Shown here piece by piece: positions 1 through 5,548 of a stretch of 5,893 nt of DNA. Location: assembly GCA_029256345.1 (NCBI GenBank), contig JAQSYC010000108.1:1-5893 (forward strand). The letters run 5' to 3'. How positions within the stretch are numbered: position 1 is the first letter of the stretch; the number at the start of each line of letters is the position of its first letter. The stretch comes from Clostridia bacterium. GTDB lineage: Bacteria > Bacillota > Clostridia > Lachnospirales > Cellulosilyticaceae. The translations under genes and the position numbers were made by a program. Below the pieces are notes generated by a model. That model did no database searches. It saw only the letters and a program-made list of their open reading frames with translations, and was not told the origin of the DNA.

Positions 1-141
1 CTGTGTCTGAAGATTAAACTGCTCTGGAACTAATAGATAAAGATCTGTAAAGTAATCTTCCTTTAGTTCATTTTCTATTTGAGTATAACAATAGGTCGTC
101 TTTCCACTCCCAGCTCTTCCTAAAATAAATTCTACATTCAC
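1..141 (-). CDS. addB: AddB (RexB-type) ATP-dependent helicase/nuclease subunit B, N-terminal fragment
   Basis: Only the first 47 or so codons are present; the gene continues past the left edge. AddB is the partner of AddA in the Gram-positive counterpart of RecBCD, which processes double-strand DNA ends for recombination. Seen here: an N-terminal Walker A motif LGRAGSGKTT within 15 residues of the start, then LVPEQFNLQ, a pairing I recognise as the conserved AddB beginning. I chose the GTG at 141 because AGAGG lies 9 nt before it and because AddB proteins usually reach the Walker A loop within a few residues. An in-frame ATG at 177 would add 12 mostly charged residues, but its nearest Shine-Dalgarno-like stretch (GGAG) is too far upstream. 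The gene lies downstream of the terminator of the TPR-like gene, so it probably has its own promoter. addA would be expected just beyond addB. Confidence 0.88.
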   Translation of the reverse strand, partial: MNVEFILGRAGSGKTTYCYTQIENELKEDYFTDLYLLVPEQFNLQTQ

Positions 142-200
142 TCTACAAAACCTCTTTTCTTTAGGTTTATCATCCATCTATAGTCGCTTGCTCTCCATCT

Positions 201-206
201 ATTGTA
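201..206 (-). promoter_or_regulatory. Possible -10 element for addB
   Basis: Minus-strand TACAAT (5 of 6 matches to TATAAT) lies 59 nt before the chosen GTG of addB and just after the upstream gene's terminator. No good -35 box is present at 16 to 18 nt, because that position falls in the terminator's U-tract. The call rests on the -10 match and location only. Confidence 0.3.
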
Positions 207-218
207 CCATATTTTGTA

Positions 219-257
219 TTTAAAAATCCTCTATGGATTTTCTGCCATAGAGGATTT
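219..257 (-). terminator. Intrinsic terminator of the TPR-like gene
   Basis: A perfect 13-bp stem (224-236 paired with 245-257, arm AAATCCTCTATGG) closes an 8-nt loop. On the minus strand it is followed by a U-rich run (the stem end plus TTTTTAAAT). It lies about 40 nt after the stop of the gene at 297-716 and upstream of addB. The T-run on the plus side is much poorer, so I assign it to the minus strand. Confidence 0.85.
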
Positions 258-296
258 CAAACACTTTTAGTGATCATTCATTTCTTAGTTTTATTC

Positions 297-716
297 CTAA
301 GCCAGCATCTTGAGATAAGACTTCTTGAGCTGCGCGATATCGCTTGGATTAATATAGGGATGGACACTTTCTGCACCATCTAACATAATGAGCGCTTCAT
401 CCAAATAAGGAATACTCTGAGATGGCTCCTTGGTGACCTCCAAACTAATCTTTGCCAGTTCTTCAAAAAACTTGACCTTTTCTATAATATATTCTTCATA
501 AGCCCCATGGGTAGCTTTATCAAATCTGAAGGTATTTTCCTCATAAATATTTCTAAGAATCATATACGCTTCCTTTATCTCACCCATTTCATAAAGTAGC
601 TTTGCCATATACAGCTTTGAATTCCAGTGGTAAGGGTCCCGATATATATATTCCGGAATAACCTTTCCTTTCTCTTTTAAATGCGCCTTAATGGTTAATA
701 GTTTATCTGTATCCAT
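297..716 (-). CDS. Small TPR-like helical protein of unknown function (139 aa)
   Basis: I do not recognise a named family. The predicted product is 139 aa, soluble and charged, with no signal peptide or membrane segment. Residues about 32-58 (NSKLYMAKLLYEMGEIKEAY and onward) look like a tetratricopeptide helix pair, with small and aromatic residues at typical spacing. Residues 79-113 look like a second, less regular helical pair. That suggests a small protein-binding scaffold, but this is inference. The start is the ATG at 716, preceded by a strong GAGGGGG site 8 nt away. The frame stays open upstream to 815, but that extension contains the likely promoter and encodes an unlikely Cys/Asn-rich leader. 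The gene has its own promoter and terminator, so its position before addB need not mean a shared function. Confidence 0.75.
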   Translation of the reverse strand: MDTDKLLTIKAHLKEKGKVIPEYIYRDPYHWNSKLYMAKLLYEMGEIKEAYMILRNIYEENTFRFDKATHGAYEEYIIEKVKFFEELAKISLEVTKEPSQSIPYLDEALIMLDGAESVHPYINPSDIAQLKKSYLKMLA

Positions 717-785
717 TATGCAATCCCCCTCAATAAAACATTTTATATCATACTTATTATATAATGTTATGTATAAATTTCTCTT

Positions 786-815
786 ATTGTTACATATTTC
801 CAATTGCACTGTCAA
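786..815 (-). promoter_or_regulatory. Sigma-A-type promoter of the TPR-like gene
   Basis: A perfect minus-strand TTGACA -35 box (810-815) is followed after 18 nt by AACAAT (786-791) as a weak -10. A separate TATAAT occurs at 756-761 without a -35 partner. The perfect -35 inside the upstream part of the open frame supports the internal start at 716. Which -10 is used is uncertain. Confidence 0.5.
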
Positions 816-910
816 GCAAATATTTATATCTTAAGCCACATTTAACTTTTATTTAGTAATAGAGGGCGTGGACTCACTAAATGGACTTATTCTTTACTCT
901 ATTTTCTCTA

Positions 911-1846
911 TCAAAAACTTAGTCCAACCAAAATACCGTAGCCAACAAATGATATTACTGTAGAATATACCAGTAGCTGCGTGAAAAAATCTACCTCTTC
1001 CCGCTTTTGAATATACAATGGAAGAATATAGGGCGCTGGCAATAAAATAAAACCGTAAAAAGCCTGGATAAACAGCTCATCTAAGTCGGGAATCAGGCGT
1101 ATTATAGTAAATAACACCAGTGTACCAAGCCCGATCACCAGTACAACCCGTGATAAAATATAGGCTACTGCTTTGCGAAGGTGTGTACGCTGAAAGACCA
1201 TTGTATACCCGATGACAATCAGAATCAGCGGTGAAGTCAGCGGCTTGAGAAATGTTATAACCGCAATCAGGCTTTGACCAATAACATGCTCATTCATCAG
1301 AGGACGTATTCCCGTAATATTCGCCGCTACCCCTAAGACAATGGCGATAATCGTCGGCGTCTTTAAAAATTGCCCAACGGTTTCCGTAAGATTAAAAGAC
1401 TTATCCTCGGATCCTGAAATCAGAGGTACATAAAAAAACCAGATAAACAATTCATGACCAAAGCCAATAAGCATGATGACCGGTAGCTGCTCCATTCCCC
1501 AGATGGCACCAAAAAGACCGACCCCAATCATCCCAAACTCAAATCCCGTCATATACCCCTTCGTATAAAACATTTCAAAAGTCTTCGGAAAAAGCTTATG
1601 TAACCCACTTCCAATTCCATACAGCAGCCCACAATAAATAAAAATTAACCCAAAAAGCAATAGATACGACACCTCAAGCGTCATCGTCGAAAATGCATCA
1701 AACAAAACAGCTGGCAACGCAACTCCTATAATCAAAGTCTTCAAACCTTCTATAAATACATCTGAAAATAATTTTTTCCATTTTGCAAAAAAACCAATCC
1801 CCATCAATAAAAAAATGGGTAACAACCTTCTCAGCACTTCCTCCAT
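911..1846 (-). CDS. AEC-family (auxin efflux carrier-like) permease
   Basis: A 311-aa, very hydrophobic protein with about ten predicted membrane helices (roughly residues 7-22, 34-54, 59-82, 98-118, 122-145, 162-181, 190-215, 227-250, 257-280 and 288-310). This matches the usual size and topology of the Mem_trans/AEC family. Family-like features include a Pro-broken second helix (GVALPAVLFDAF, about 41-52) and a second-half KPLTSPLILIVIG segment (201-213), the two helix crossovers expected in each half. Bacterial AEC proteins mostly export or import small organic anions such as malate; the substrate here cannot be told. The ATG at 1846 has an AGGGG ribosome site about 9 nt upstream. The gene is preceded by the lipoprotein gene 102 nt away. 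No convincing promoter is visible in that gap, so some read-through is possible. No clear terminator follows the gene. Confidence 0.87.
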   Translation of the reverse strand: MEEVLRRLLPIFLLMGIGFFAKWKKLFSDVFIEGLKTLIIGVALPAVLFDAFSTMTLEVSYLLLFGLIFIYCGLLYGIGSGLHKLFPKTFEMFYTKGYMTGFEFGMIGVGLFGAIWGMEQLPVIMLIGFGHELFIWFFYVPLISGSEDKSFNLTETVGQFLKTPTIIAIVLGVAANITGIRPLMNEHVIGQSLIAVITFLKPLTSPLILIVIGYTMVFQRTHLRKAVAYILSRVVLVIGLGTLVLFTIIRLIPDLDELFIQAFYGFILLPAPYILPLYIQKREEVDFFTQLLVYSTVISFVGYGILVGLSF

Positions 1847-1948
1847 AATCTACATCCCCTTATGACTACTGTGTTTTTCATATTCCATAACATTTCTTGC
1901 TGAGAATCGTCTCATCTTGAATAGATTTATTGGTAAATGTTTATTAAT

Positions 1949-2431
1949 TTATTTCTTAGTTATTATAAAATTATCTACCCTATATTTTTCATTATCATTA
2001 ACAATCCTTATCAAACCAGTAACTTCAAATTCTGATTCGCTACTATCATCGTACACATTTGTTATTAGTGCTCTAAAAGATAGTGTCCCCTTAGGGTAAT
2101 TATCAGCCTCCTCGAATTTGAAGTTGGATGCTGTTACTTTATTGATGTTTGAATCCAGTACATCCAATTTTGGTATTATTCTATTTGCGGCCAGTTTTTC
2201 TTTACCCTTTTCAGTCAAGAGGTCACCAAAAATTTGGCCGACGAAAGCATCTATTTCAGTATGATAGAACTGAGATTTAGTCAGCTCTTCTAAATCATCC
2301 TTTTTTTCATATTGTGAATAATATGAATTTATAAAATCAATTGCTACTTCTTCTTTATTATCATATGCGTTACATCCTATAAAAGCCAATGCCACTAACA
2401 GAGCCAGAAATAATGCTAAGGTTTTTTCCAT
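1949..2431 (-). CDS. Predicted small lipoprotein, unknown family (160 aa)
   Basis: The N-terminus (MEKT, then a leucine/alanine-rich core ending LAFIGC) is a lipoprotein signal peptide with lipid-modified Cys20 as the likely first mature residue. The lipobox has Phe at -3, which is less usual than Leu. The mature 141-aa part has an N-terminal helical stretch with acidic and tyrosine residues (EEVAIDFINSYYSQYEKKDD) and a C-terminal half that looks beta-rich (about 95-157). That pattern is reminiscent of NTF2-like/DUF4878-type extracytoplasmic domains, but this is only a resemblance. The protein should sit on the outer face of the membrane; no function can be named. The start is the ATG at 2431, with AGGAG 8 nt upstream. 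The in-frame GTG at 2440 directly abuts AGGAG and cannot use it. The gene has its own promoter and a leader of about 97 nt. Confidence 0.78.
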   Translation of the reverse strand: MEKTLALFLALLVALAFIGCNAYDNKEEVAIDFINSYYSQYEKKDDLEELTKSQFYHTEIDAFVGQIFGDLLTEKGKEKLAANRIIPKLDVLDSNINKVTASNFKFEEADNYPKGTLSFRALITNVYDDSSESEFEVTGLIRIVNDNEKYRVDNFIITKK

Positions 2432-2474
2432 TGCGCTCACTCCTAACTAACTTGAATTTACTCTCATTTCATTG

Positions 2475-2516
2475 CACCTAATAGATTTCCACCCTAATAT
2501 GATGATATTGTAGGTG
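2475..2516 (-). promoter_or_regulatory. Lipoprotein leader with competing inverted repeats
   Basis: In the minus-strand leader RNA, CACCUA (2511-2516) can pair perfectly with UAGGUG (2475-2480). Alternatively it can pair with the nearer UAGGGUG (2490-2496), extended by the 5-bp AAUAU/AUAUU stem around the loop at 2501-2504. The two right-hand partners are near-copies (CACCTAATA and CACCCTAATA on the plus strand). The pairings exclude each other, as in a leader switch, but no known riboswitch class is recognised. Confidence 0.3.
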
Positions 2517-2534
2517 ATTTTCTGTTTCTACCTT

Positions 2535-2563
2535 ATTTTATACTTTAATTTAAGAATTTTCAA
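2535..2563 (-). promoter_or_regulatory. Sigma-A-type promoter of the lipoprotein gene
   Basis: Minus-strand TTGAAA (2558-2563) and TAAAAT (2535-2540) each match consensus at 5 of 6 positions with the ideal 17-nt spacer. Transcription should begin near 2528, giving a leader of about 97 nt before the ATG at 2431. Confidence 0.7.
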
Positions 2564-2659
2564 GTAATTATTGTCTGTGCAACGACTACATCTATGGATG
2601 GCCTTGTCAGTGCTATTTTGGCGGAGACTCCAAGCACCCTATTCACTTCTTTTCAAACA

Positions 2660-2691
2660 CAAATAAGGGAAGCCCCAAAAGGACTCCCCCT
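2660..2691 (-). terminator. Probable intrinsic terminator of the NlpC/P60 hydrolase gene
   Basis: On the minus strand GGGAGUCC pairs with GGGGCUUCCC, with one bulged U and one G-U pair, around a UUUU-containing loop (2667-2688). A moderately U-rich tail, UUAUUUGUG, follows. It lies about 65 nt past the hydrolase stop codon. The tail is weaker than that of the other terminators in this window. Confidence 0.65.
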
Positions 2692-2756
2692 AAAAATTCA
2701 CTCTATTCTAATCGGTCAAAGTAAAATCCCATCAACCGTTATCTACACTCTTTATA

Positions 2757-3710
2757 CTATAAAACCCTCTTCGCCCCAATAAATGGCTTACTGCCACTAG
2801 AAAAAGCATTACTAATGATAATCCCTGTTCTCTCATCATTGGCATGAATAATCTTTCCGCCGCCAATATAAATAGCTACATGAGATACATGTCCTGAATA
2901 ACCATAAAATAACAAATCTCCTTTTTGAAGATTATCTGAACTTATCTCATACCCGCTGTTAGCGTATTGCATGCCAGAGCTTCTTTGGATACTGATTCCA
3001 AAGTTTCGCATAATTTGTTGCGTAAAACCAGAACAGTCAGTCCCATTGGTTAAACTACTGCCTCCATAAACATAAGGATTCCCTAAAAATTGTTTGGCAT
3101 AAGCTACAATGGAATCCCCTAACCCACTAGATTTAGAAACAGATGTATTTTGCACTTTTCTGCTTTGTGGTTTAACTGGTTTATTAAATTGCTCTTGTGT
3201 AACAGTCACTCTTTTAACATCTGCAAGTGCCTTAGTTGGCAAATATTTGAGCATCTCTTCTTTTACAAAATCTTTATGTACAAATCCTTCAAAGCCCTCT
3301 TGGCTTATTTTATACCAATCTCCTACTTTATAATGAACAGAGATTTCATCTCCTTGAAAAAACTTTCCAATAATTTCTCCCTTTTCCGTGGATGGATAAT
3401 CTCTTACGTTAAGACCTCCATTAACTTCTGCAGTTGCAACTACTCTATGTACTGCTATGTACTCTGATTTTACATAAGCCCTGGAATCATCTTTTAATAT
3501 AAGCTTTAACCAATCGTTTTGTTCTGCAACGATCTCTACTGGTACACCTACCCCCACTTGCTGTAGAATTCTGGAATCAGTTGAAGCCCCTTCTCTTACA
3601 TTAAGTGTGCCTGTTGCCACAGTGCCATAGGCTTGTCCATAGGCCAGACTTGGAATAATAGCTGTCATAGCCATCATAACAGTCCCTAGTAATATCTTCT
3701 GTAATCGCAT
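2757..3710 (-). CDS. Secreted SH3b-SH3b-NlpC/P60 peptidoglycan endopeptidase
   Basis: A 317-aa exported cell-wall hydrolase. A signal peptide occupies residues 1 to about 25 (basic MRLQK, hydrophobic core, SLAYG before the mature end). Two bacterial SH3 domains follow, about 28-86 and 91-148, each with the GTLNVRE/GGLNVRD hallmark and a DWLKL/DWYKI strand; these probably bind peptidoglycan. A linker (150-197) rich in Lys, Gln and Ser leads to a C-terminal NlpC/P60 domain (198-317). Its catalytic Cys226 lies in TDCSGF, His277 in HVSHVAIYIG and His289 in IIHAND, with the PYVYGG motif (212-217) at the domain start, so the active site looks intact. Family members usually cut gamma-D-glutamyl-diamino-acid or nearby stem-peptide bonds. 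The start at 3710 has AAGGAGG 8 nt upstream. The gene is monocistronic by its promoter and terminator. Confidence 0.95.
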   Translation of the reverse strand: MRLQKILLGTVMMAMTAIIPSLAYGQAYGTVATGTLNVREGASTDSRILQQVGVGVPVEIVAEQNDWLKLILKDDSRAYVKSEYIAVHRVVATAEVNGGLNVRDYPSTEKGEIIGKFFQGDEISVHYKVGDWYKISQEGFEGFVHKDFVKEEMLKYLPTKALADVKRVTVTQEQFNKPVKPQSRKVQNTSVSKSSGLGDSIVAYAKQFLGNPYVYGGSSLTNGTDCSGFTQQIMRNFGISIQRSSGMQYANSGYEISSDNLQKGDLLFYGYSGHVSHVAIYIGGGKIIHANDERTGIIISNAFSSGSKPFIGAKRVL

Positions 3711-3788
3711 CTATACGTCCTCCTTAAGAATGTTCGTTTATATTATGTATTGATAGATAAATAGTTTGCAAGAAATATATTAACTAAT

Positions 3789-3805
3789 TGTTACAAACTT
3801 ATTAT
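3789..3805 (+). promoter_or_regulatory. Weak candidate WalR (YycF)-like box at the hydrolase promoter
   Basis: The plus strand reads TGTTAC, five bases, TATTAT, which is 11 of 12 against the WalR consensus TGTWAH-N5-TGTWAH. It overlaps the -10 box of the NlpC/P60 promoter. WalR controls NlpC/P60 and CHAP autolysins in Bacilli, so the target fits. However, the site is very AT-rich and chance matches are common, and whether this organism has WalR is unknown. Confidence 0.25.
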
Positions 3806-3829
3806 ATATAAAATGGATAATTGTGTCAA
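3801..3829 (-). promoter_or_regulatory. Perfect consensus sigma-A promoter of the NlpC/P60 gene
   Basis: Minus-strand TTGACA (3824-3829) and TATAAT (3801-3806) are both exact and exactly 17 nt apart. Transcription should begin near 3794, leaving an AT-rich leader of about 84 nt before the ATG at 3710. The leader contains an AGTTTG/CAAACT inverted repeat. Confidence 0.85.
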
Positions 3830-3879
3830 GTTTTAAATTATACGTCATTAATTCCAAGGATTATTTGGTAAAAAGCAAA

Positions 3880-3918
3880 TAAAAATCCCTATACAGCTTA
3901 TTATGGCCGTATAAGGAG
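3880..3918 (-). terminator. Strong intrinsic terminator ending the hprK/ycxB-like/TIM-barrel group
   Basis: Eleven consecutive pairs, two of them G-U (3907-3917 with 3886-3896), close a 10-nt loop. The minus strand continues with UUUUUAUUU. It begins 6 nt after the TIM-barrel stop codon. A GTTTTATT run on the other side could also stop plus-strand transcription. Confidence 0.88.
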
Positions 3919-3923
3919 TTTTA

Positions 3924-4904
3924 TTAGATAAAACCTAATGCAATATTTTGTTTTTTTATAAAATAAGACAGTTCATGTTTGGATTGCGGAGCTGTTTCAT
4001 ACACGCAAAACTCTGGATTGATTAAGGCAATAATATCTTGTACAACCTCATGATCAAATGGCTGATGACCGTCCATTTGCTGAATATGGGTTTTCAAAAT
4101 TCTATTTTTAATATGCTTATCTCTAGCTGACTGATATTTTTGCAATGTATAAAGATGATCTCTTTGCATGTAATATTTCGGTAAGGTTTTATTGAGATGA
4201 ACACCTTTTATATACTTTTGGGTCTCTCCCAAATCCTCCATAACTTTTTTAATATACTCAAAAGCTTGTTGCTCTGTAGCGATCTTGGGGTTGGTTAAAA
4301 TGAGATGTGAAACATCCAGCAAGCAGCCTTTGTTGGGATAGTTAATGGCTGTCATCAGCTGCTCTACCAAATCAGCTCTCAAATAGGTAAGCCCCGGCCA
4401 CCAAAGATTTTCAAGCAGTAACAAGGGGCCATCCGACTCTTCTTCAAACACCTCATTAATAAGCTCTATACTAGCCTGTACCACTTCCTCATCAGAATAT
4501 TGATACTTGAATGTAAAAGAGTCTTCTATGAGTACATGACTGATATGAAACACCATGTATTTAGCGCCTAAAGCTTTAGCTCTTTGATACTGTAATTTGT
4601 AAGAGTCTATCATAACTTTTTTATCATAACCACCGTAATACTGCTCAACAGCCTCTTGACTTCCTAAAACAGACTTTACTTTCTCCAAATCGCCCTTCCA
4701 AAAATCCAGCCACATTGGATAAAAAGATAAATGTACGCCTTCTACAATATCGGCCGGAATTTGAGAAATATCATAATCTACTGTTAACCCCAGTTCAATT
4801 CCATCCATATTATTTTTGAGGATAAATGCTTCTATATCGCTCCAATTATTTTCAAACCATTCAAGTTGTCTCGGCACGGTAGACAGGTGAAATAATTTTT
4901 TCAT
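3924..4904 (-). CDS. TIM-barrel protein of the xylose isomerase/AP endonuclease 2 superfamily
   Basis: A 326-aa cytoplasmic protein with the beta-strand pattern of sugar-phosphate isomerase/epimerase-like TIM barrels (AP_endonuc_2 type). Strand-end polar residues line up with the metal site of the fold: Glu37 (DGIELGL), His58 (GVHLSF), His120 and His123 (MVFHISH), Glu165 (LLLLENLW), Asp197 and His200 (CLLDVSH), His236 (GVHLNK) and Glu303 (VYETAP). It is therefore probably a divalent-metal enzyme. Members act on sugars, inositols or abasic DNA; the substrate here is unknown. Length is slightly above the usual 270-300. The start is the ATG at 4904, with GAAGG 5 nt upstream. The frame stays open to 4970, but that extension overlaps the ycxB-like gene and is unlikely to be translated. 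The 22-nt gap after the ycxB-like stop implies co-transcription, and a terminator follows directly. Confidence 0.82.
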   Translation of the reverse strand: MKKLFHLSTVPRQLEWFENNWSDIEAFILKNNMDGIELGLTVDYDISQIPADIVEGVHLSFYPMWLDFWKGDLEKVKSVLGSQEAVEQYYGGYDKKVMIDSYKLQYQRAKALGAKYMVFHISHVLIEDSFTFKYQYSDEEVVQASIELINEVFEEESDGPLLLLENLWWPGLTYLRADLVEQLMTAINYPNKGCLLDVSHLILTNPKIATEQQAFEYIKKVMEDLGETQKYIKGVHLNKTLPKYYMQRDHLYTLQKYQSARDKHIKNRILKTHIQQMDGHQPFDHEVVQDIIALINPEFCVYETAPQSKHELSYFIKKQNIALGFI

Positions 4905-4926
4905 ATAAACCTTCTTTCCTCTTAAC

Positions 4927-5460
4927 TTATTTAAATTTGCAAATCTCTTTTTTTGCAGCCCGCACTGCAATACGCTTAAATACCCCTAATTCTTCTTTAG
5001 AAAAATTATGTTTGGGAATAAGTTGCGCCCTGACAGGGTCTACAAAAAATCTAAAATCATTTTTTGTTTCTTTAATTTGGATAAATAAATCCCACCGCAT
5101 CTCTTCTTTTGATTCACCTACATCCAGTATGATTTTGTGTTGTGAAAAAGTATAGGTGACTCCAAAAGCGAACGCAGGCAGCTGCATCTGTGCAAGCGTC
5201 ACTTGCCAGGTTCTCCAGGGAATCATAATAAAGATAATCCCAGGAATGACAATGAGCATTATATTTTGCACAACAAATAAATCCAGGGGAATATCTCTGT
5301 TAAAAAGCTTATAAATAAAAAATCCAAATAGTATACCACCTATCAAGAGTGCTAATTTATTGGCGATACTTTTAAGGGCTACAGACATGTTATACCGCAA
5401 TACATCTGTCACTTTAAATTTTACATCTATCATAAGTTCTTCATTTGTTTCAATGTTCAT
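4927..5460 (-). CDS. YcxB-like membrane protein
   Basis: A 177-aa protein with a short N-terminal cytoplasmic part (FKVTDVLRYNMS), two membrane helices (about residues 33-51 and 61-80) and a soluble C-terminal domain. The C-terminal pattern, a short hydrophobic strand (HKIILDV), an acidic-polar turn, MRWDLFIQIKETKNDFRFFV and then AQLIPKHNF, is what I know from the YcxB-like family (PF14317). That family is widespread in Bacillota and has no established biochemical role; the C-terminal domain resembles bacterial PH-type folds. The start is the ATG at 5460, with GGAG motifs 3 and 10 nt upstream. A TTG at 5493 in the same frame lacks support. The gene lies 88 nt after hprK with a nested hairpin between them, no obvious promoter, and the TIM-barrel gene 22 nt downstream. 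Confidence 0.8.
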   Translation of the reverse strand: MNIETNEELMIDVKFKVTDVLRYNMSVALKSIANKLALLIGGILFGFFIYKLFNRDIPLDLFVVQNIMLIVIPGIIFIMIPWRTWQVTLAQMQLPAFAFGVTYTFSQHKIILDVGESKEEMRWDLFIQIKETKNDFRFFVDPVRAQLIPKHNFSKEELGVFKRIAVRAAKKEICKFK

Positions 5461-5498
5461 AAACTCCGTACTCCTCTTAGCTATTGTTTTCAATCAAA

Positions 5499-5541
5499 CA
5501 AGGTTTAACAGCCTAGAGCACTCTCTATCTATTAAACCTTG
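5499..5541 (-). repeat. Nested hairpin between hprK and the ycxB-like gene; possible weak terminator or processing site
   Basis: A perfect 10-bp inverted repeat (CAAGGTTTAA at 5499-5508, TTAAACCTTG at 5532-5541) encloses an inner 5-bp TAGAG/CTCTA stem (5514-5518 with 5523-5527) around CACT. The minus strand continues with only TTTGATTG, a poor U-tract. Partial termination, RNA end protection or processing after hprK are all possible. Confidence 0.5.
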
Positions 5542-5548
5542 CATCCAA

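Larger units (their letters stand above)
2441..2756. other. Gene-free interval of 316 nt between the hydrolase and lipoprotein genes
   Basis: I see no credible gene here. The interval holds, in minus-strand order, the tail and terminator of the NlpC/P60 gene (about 2660-2691), roughly 100 nt of featureless sequence, the lipoprotein promoter (2535-2563) and its leader with inverted repeats (2475-2516). A plus-strand open frame starting near 2594 runs through the terminator and into the 3' end of the hydrolase gene. It has no ribosome site and looks spurious. Confidence 0.7.

Noticed and set aside
717..815. N-terminal extension of the TPR-like protein to 815
   Set aside because: The internal ATG at 716 has a strong GAGGGGG site, and the extension contains a perfect TTGACA -35 box.
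851..882. Inverted repeat ATTTAGT/ACTAAAT after the AEC permease gene, considered as its terminator
   Set aside because: Only 7 bp with an 18-nt loop and no U-tract on either strand; too weak to call.
1900..1920. TGAGA/TCTCA small hairpin between the lipoprotein and permease genes
   Set aside because: A 5-bp stem with no T-run on either side; likely chance, and no terminator or operator can be supported.
2594..2782. Plus-strand open frame of 62 codons
   Set aside because: No ribosome site, low-complexity Ser/Thr/Pro/Ile composition, and it runs through the hydrolase terminator and into the antisense of that gene's 3' end.
3150..3467. Plus-strand open frame of 105 codons (and a 74-codon one overlapping it)
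   Set aside because: Entirely antisense to the NlpC/P60 gene, whose domain motifs are intact. The translated product is Phe/Cys/Ser-rich as expected of a shadow frame.
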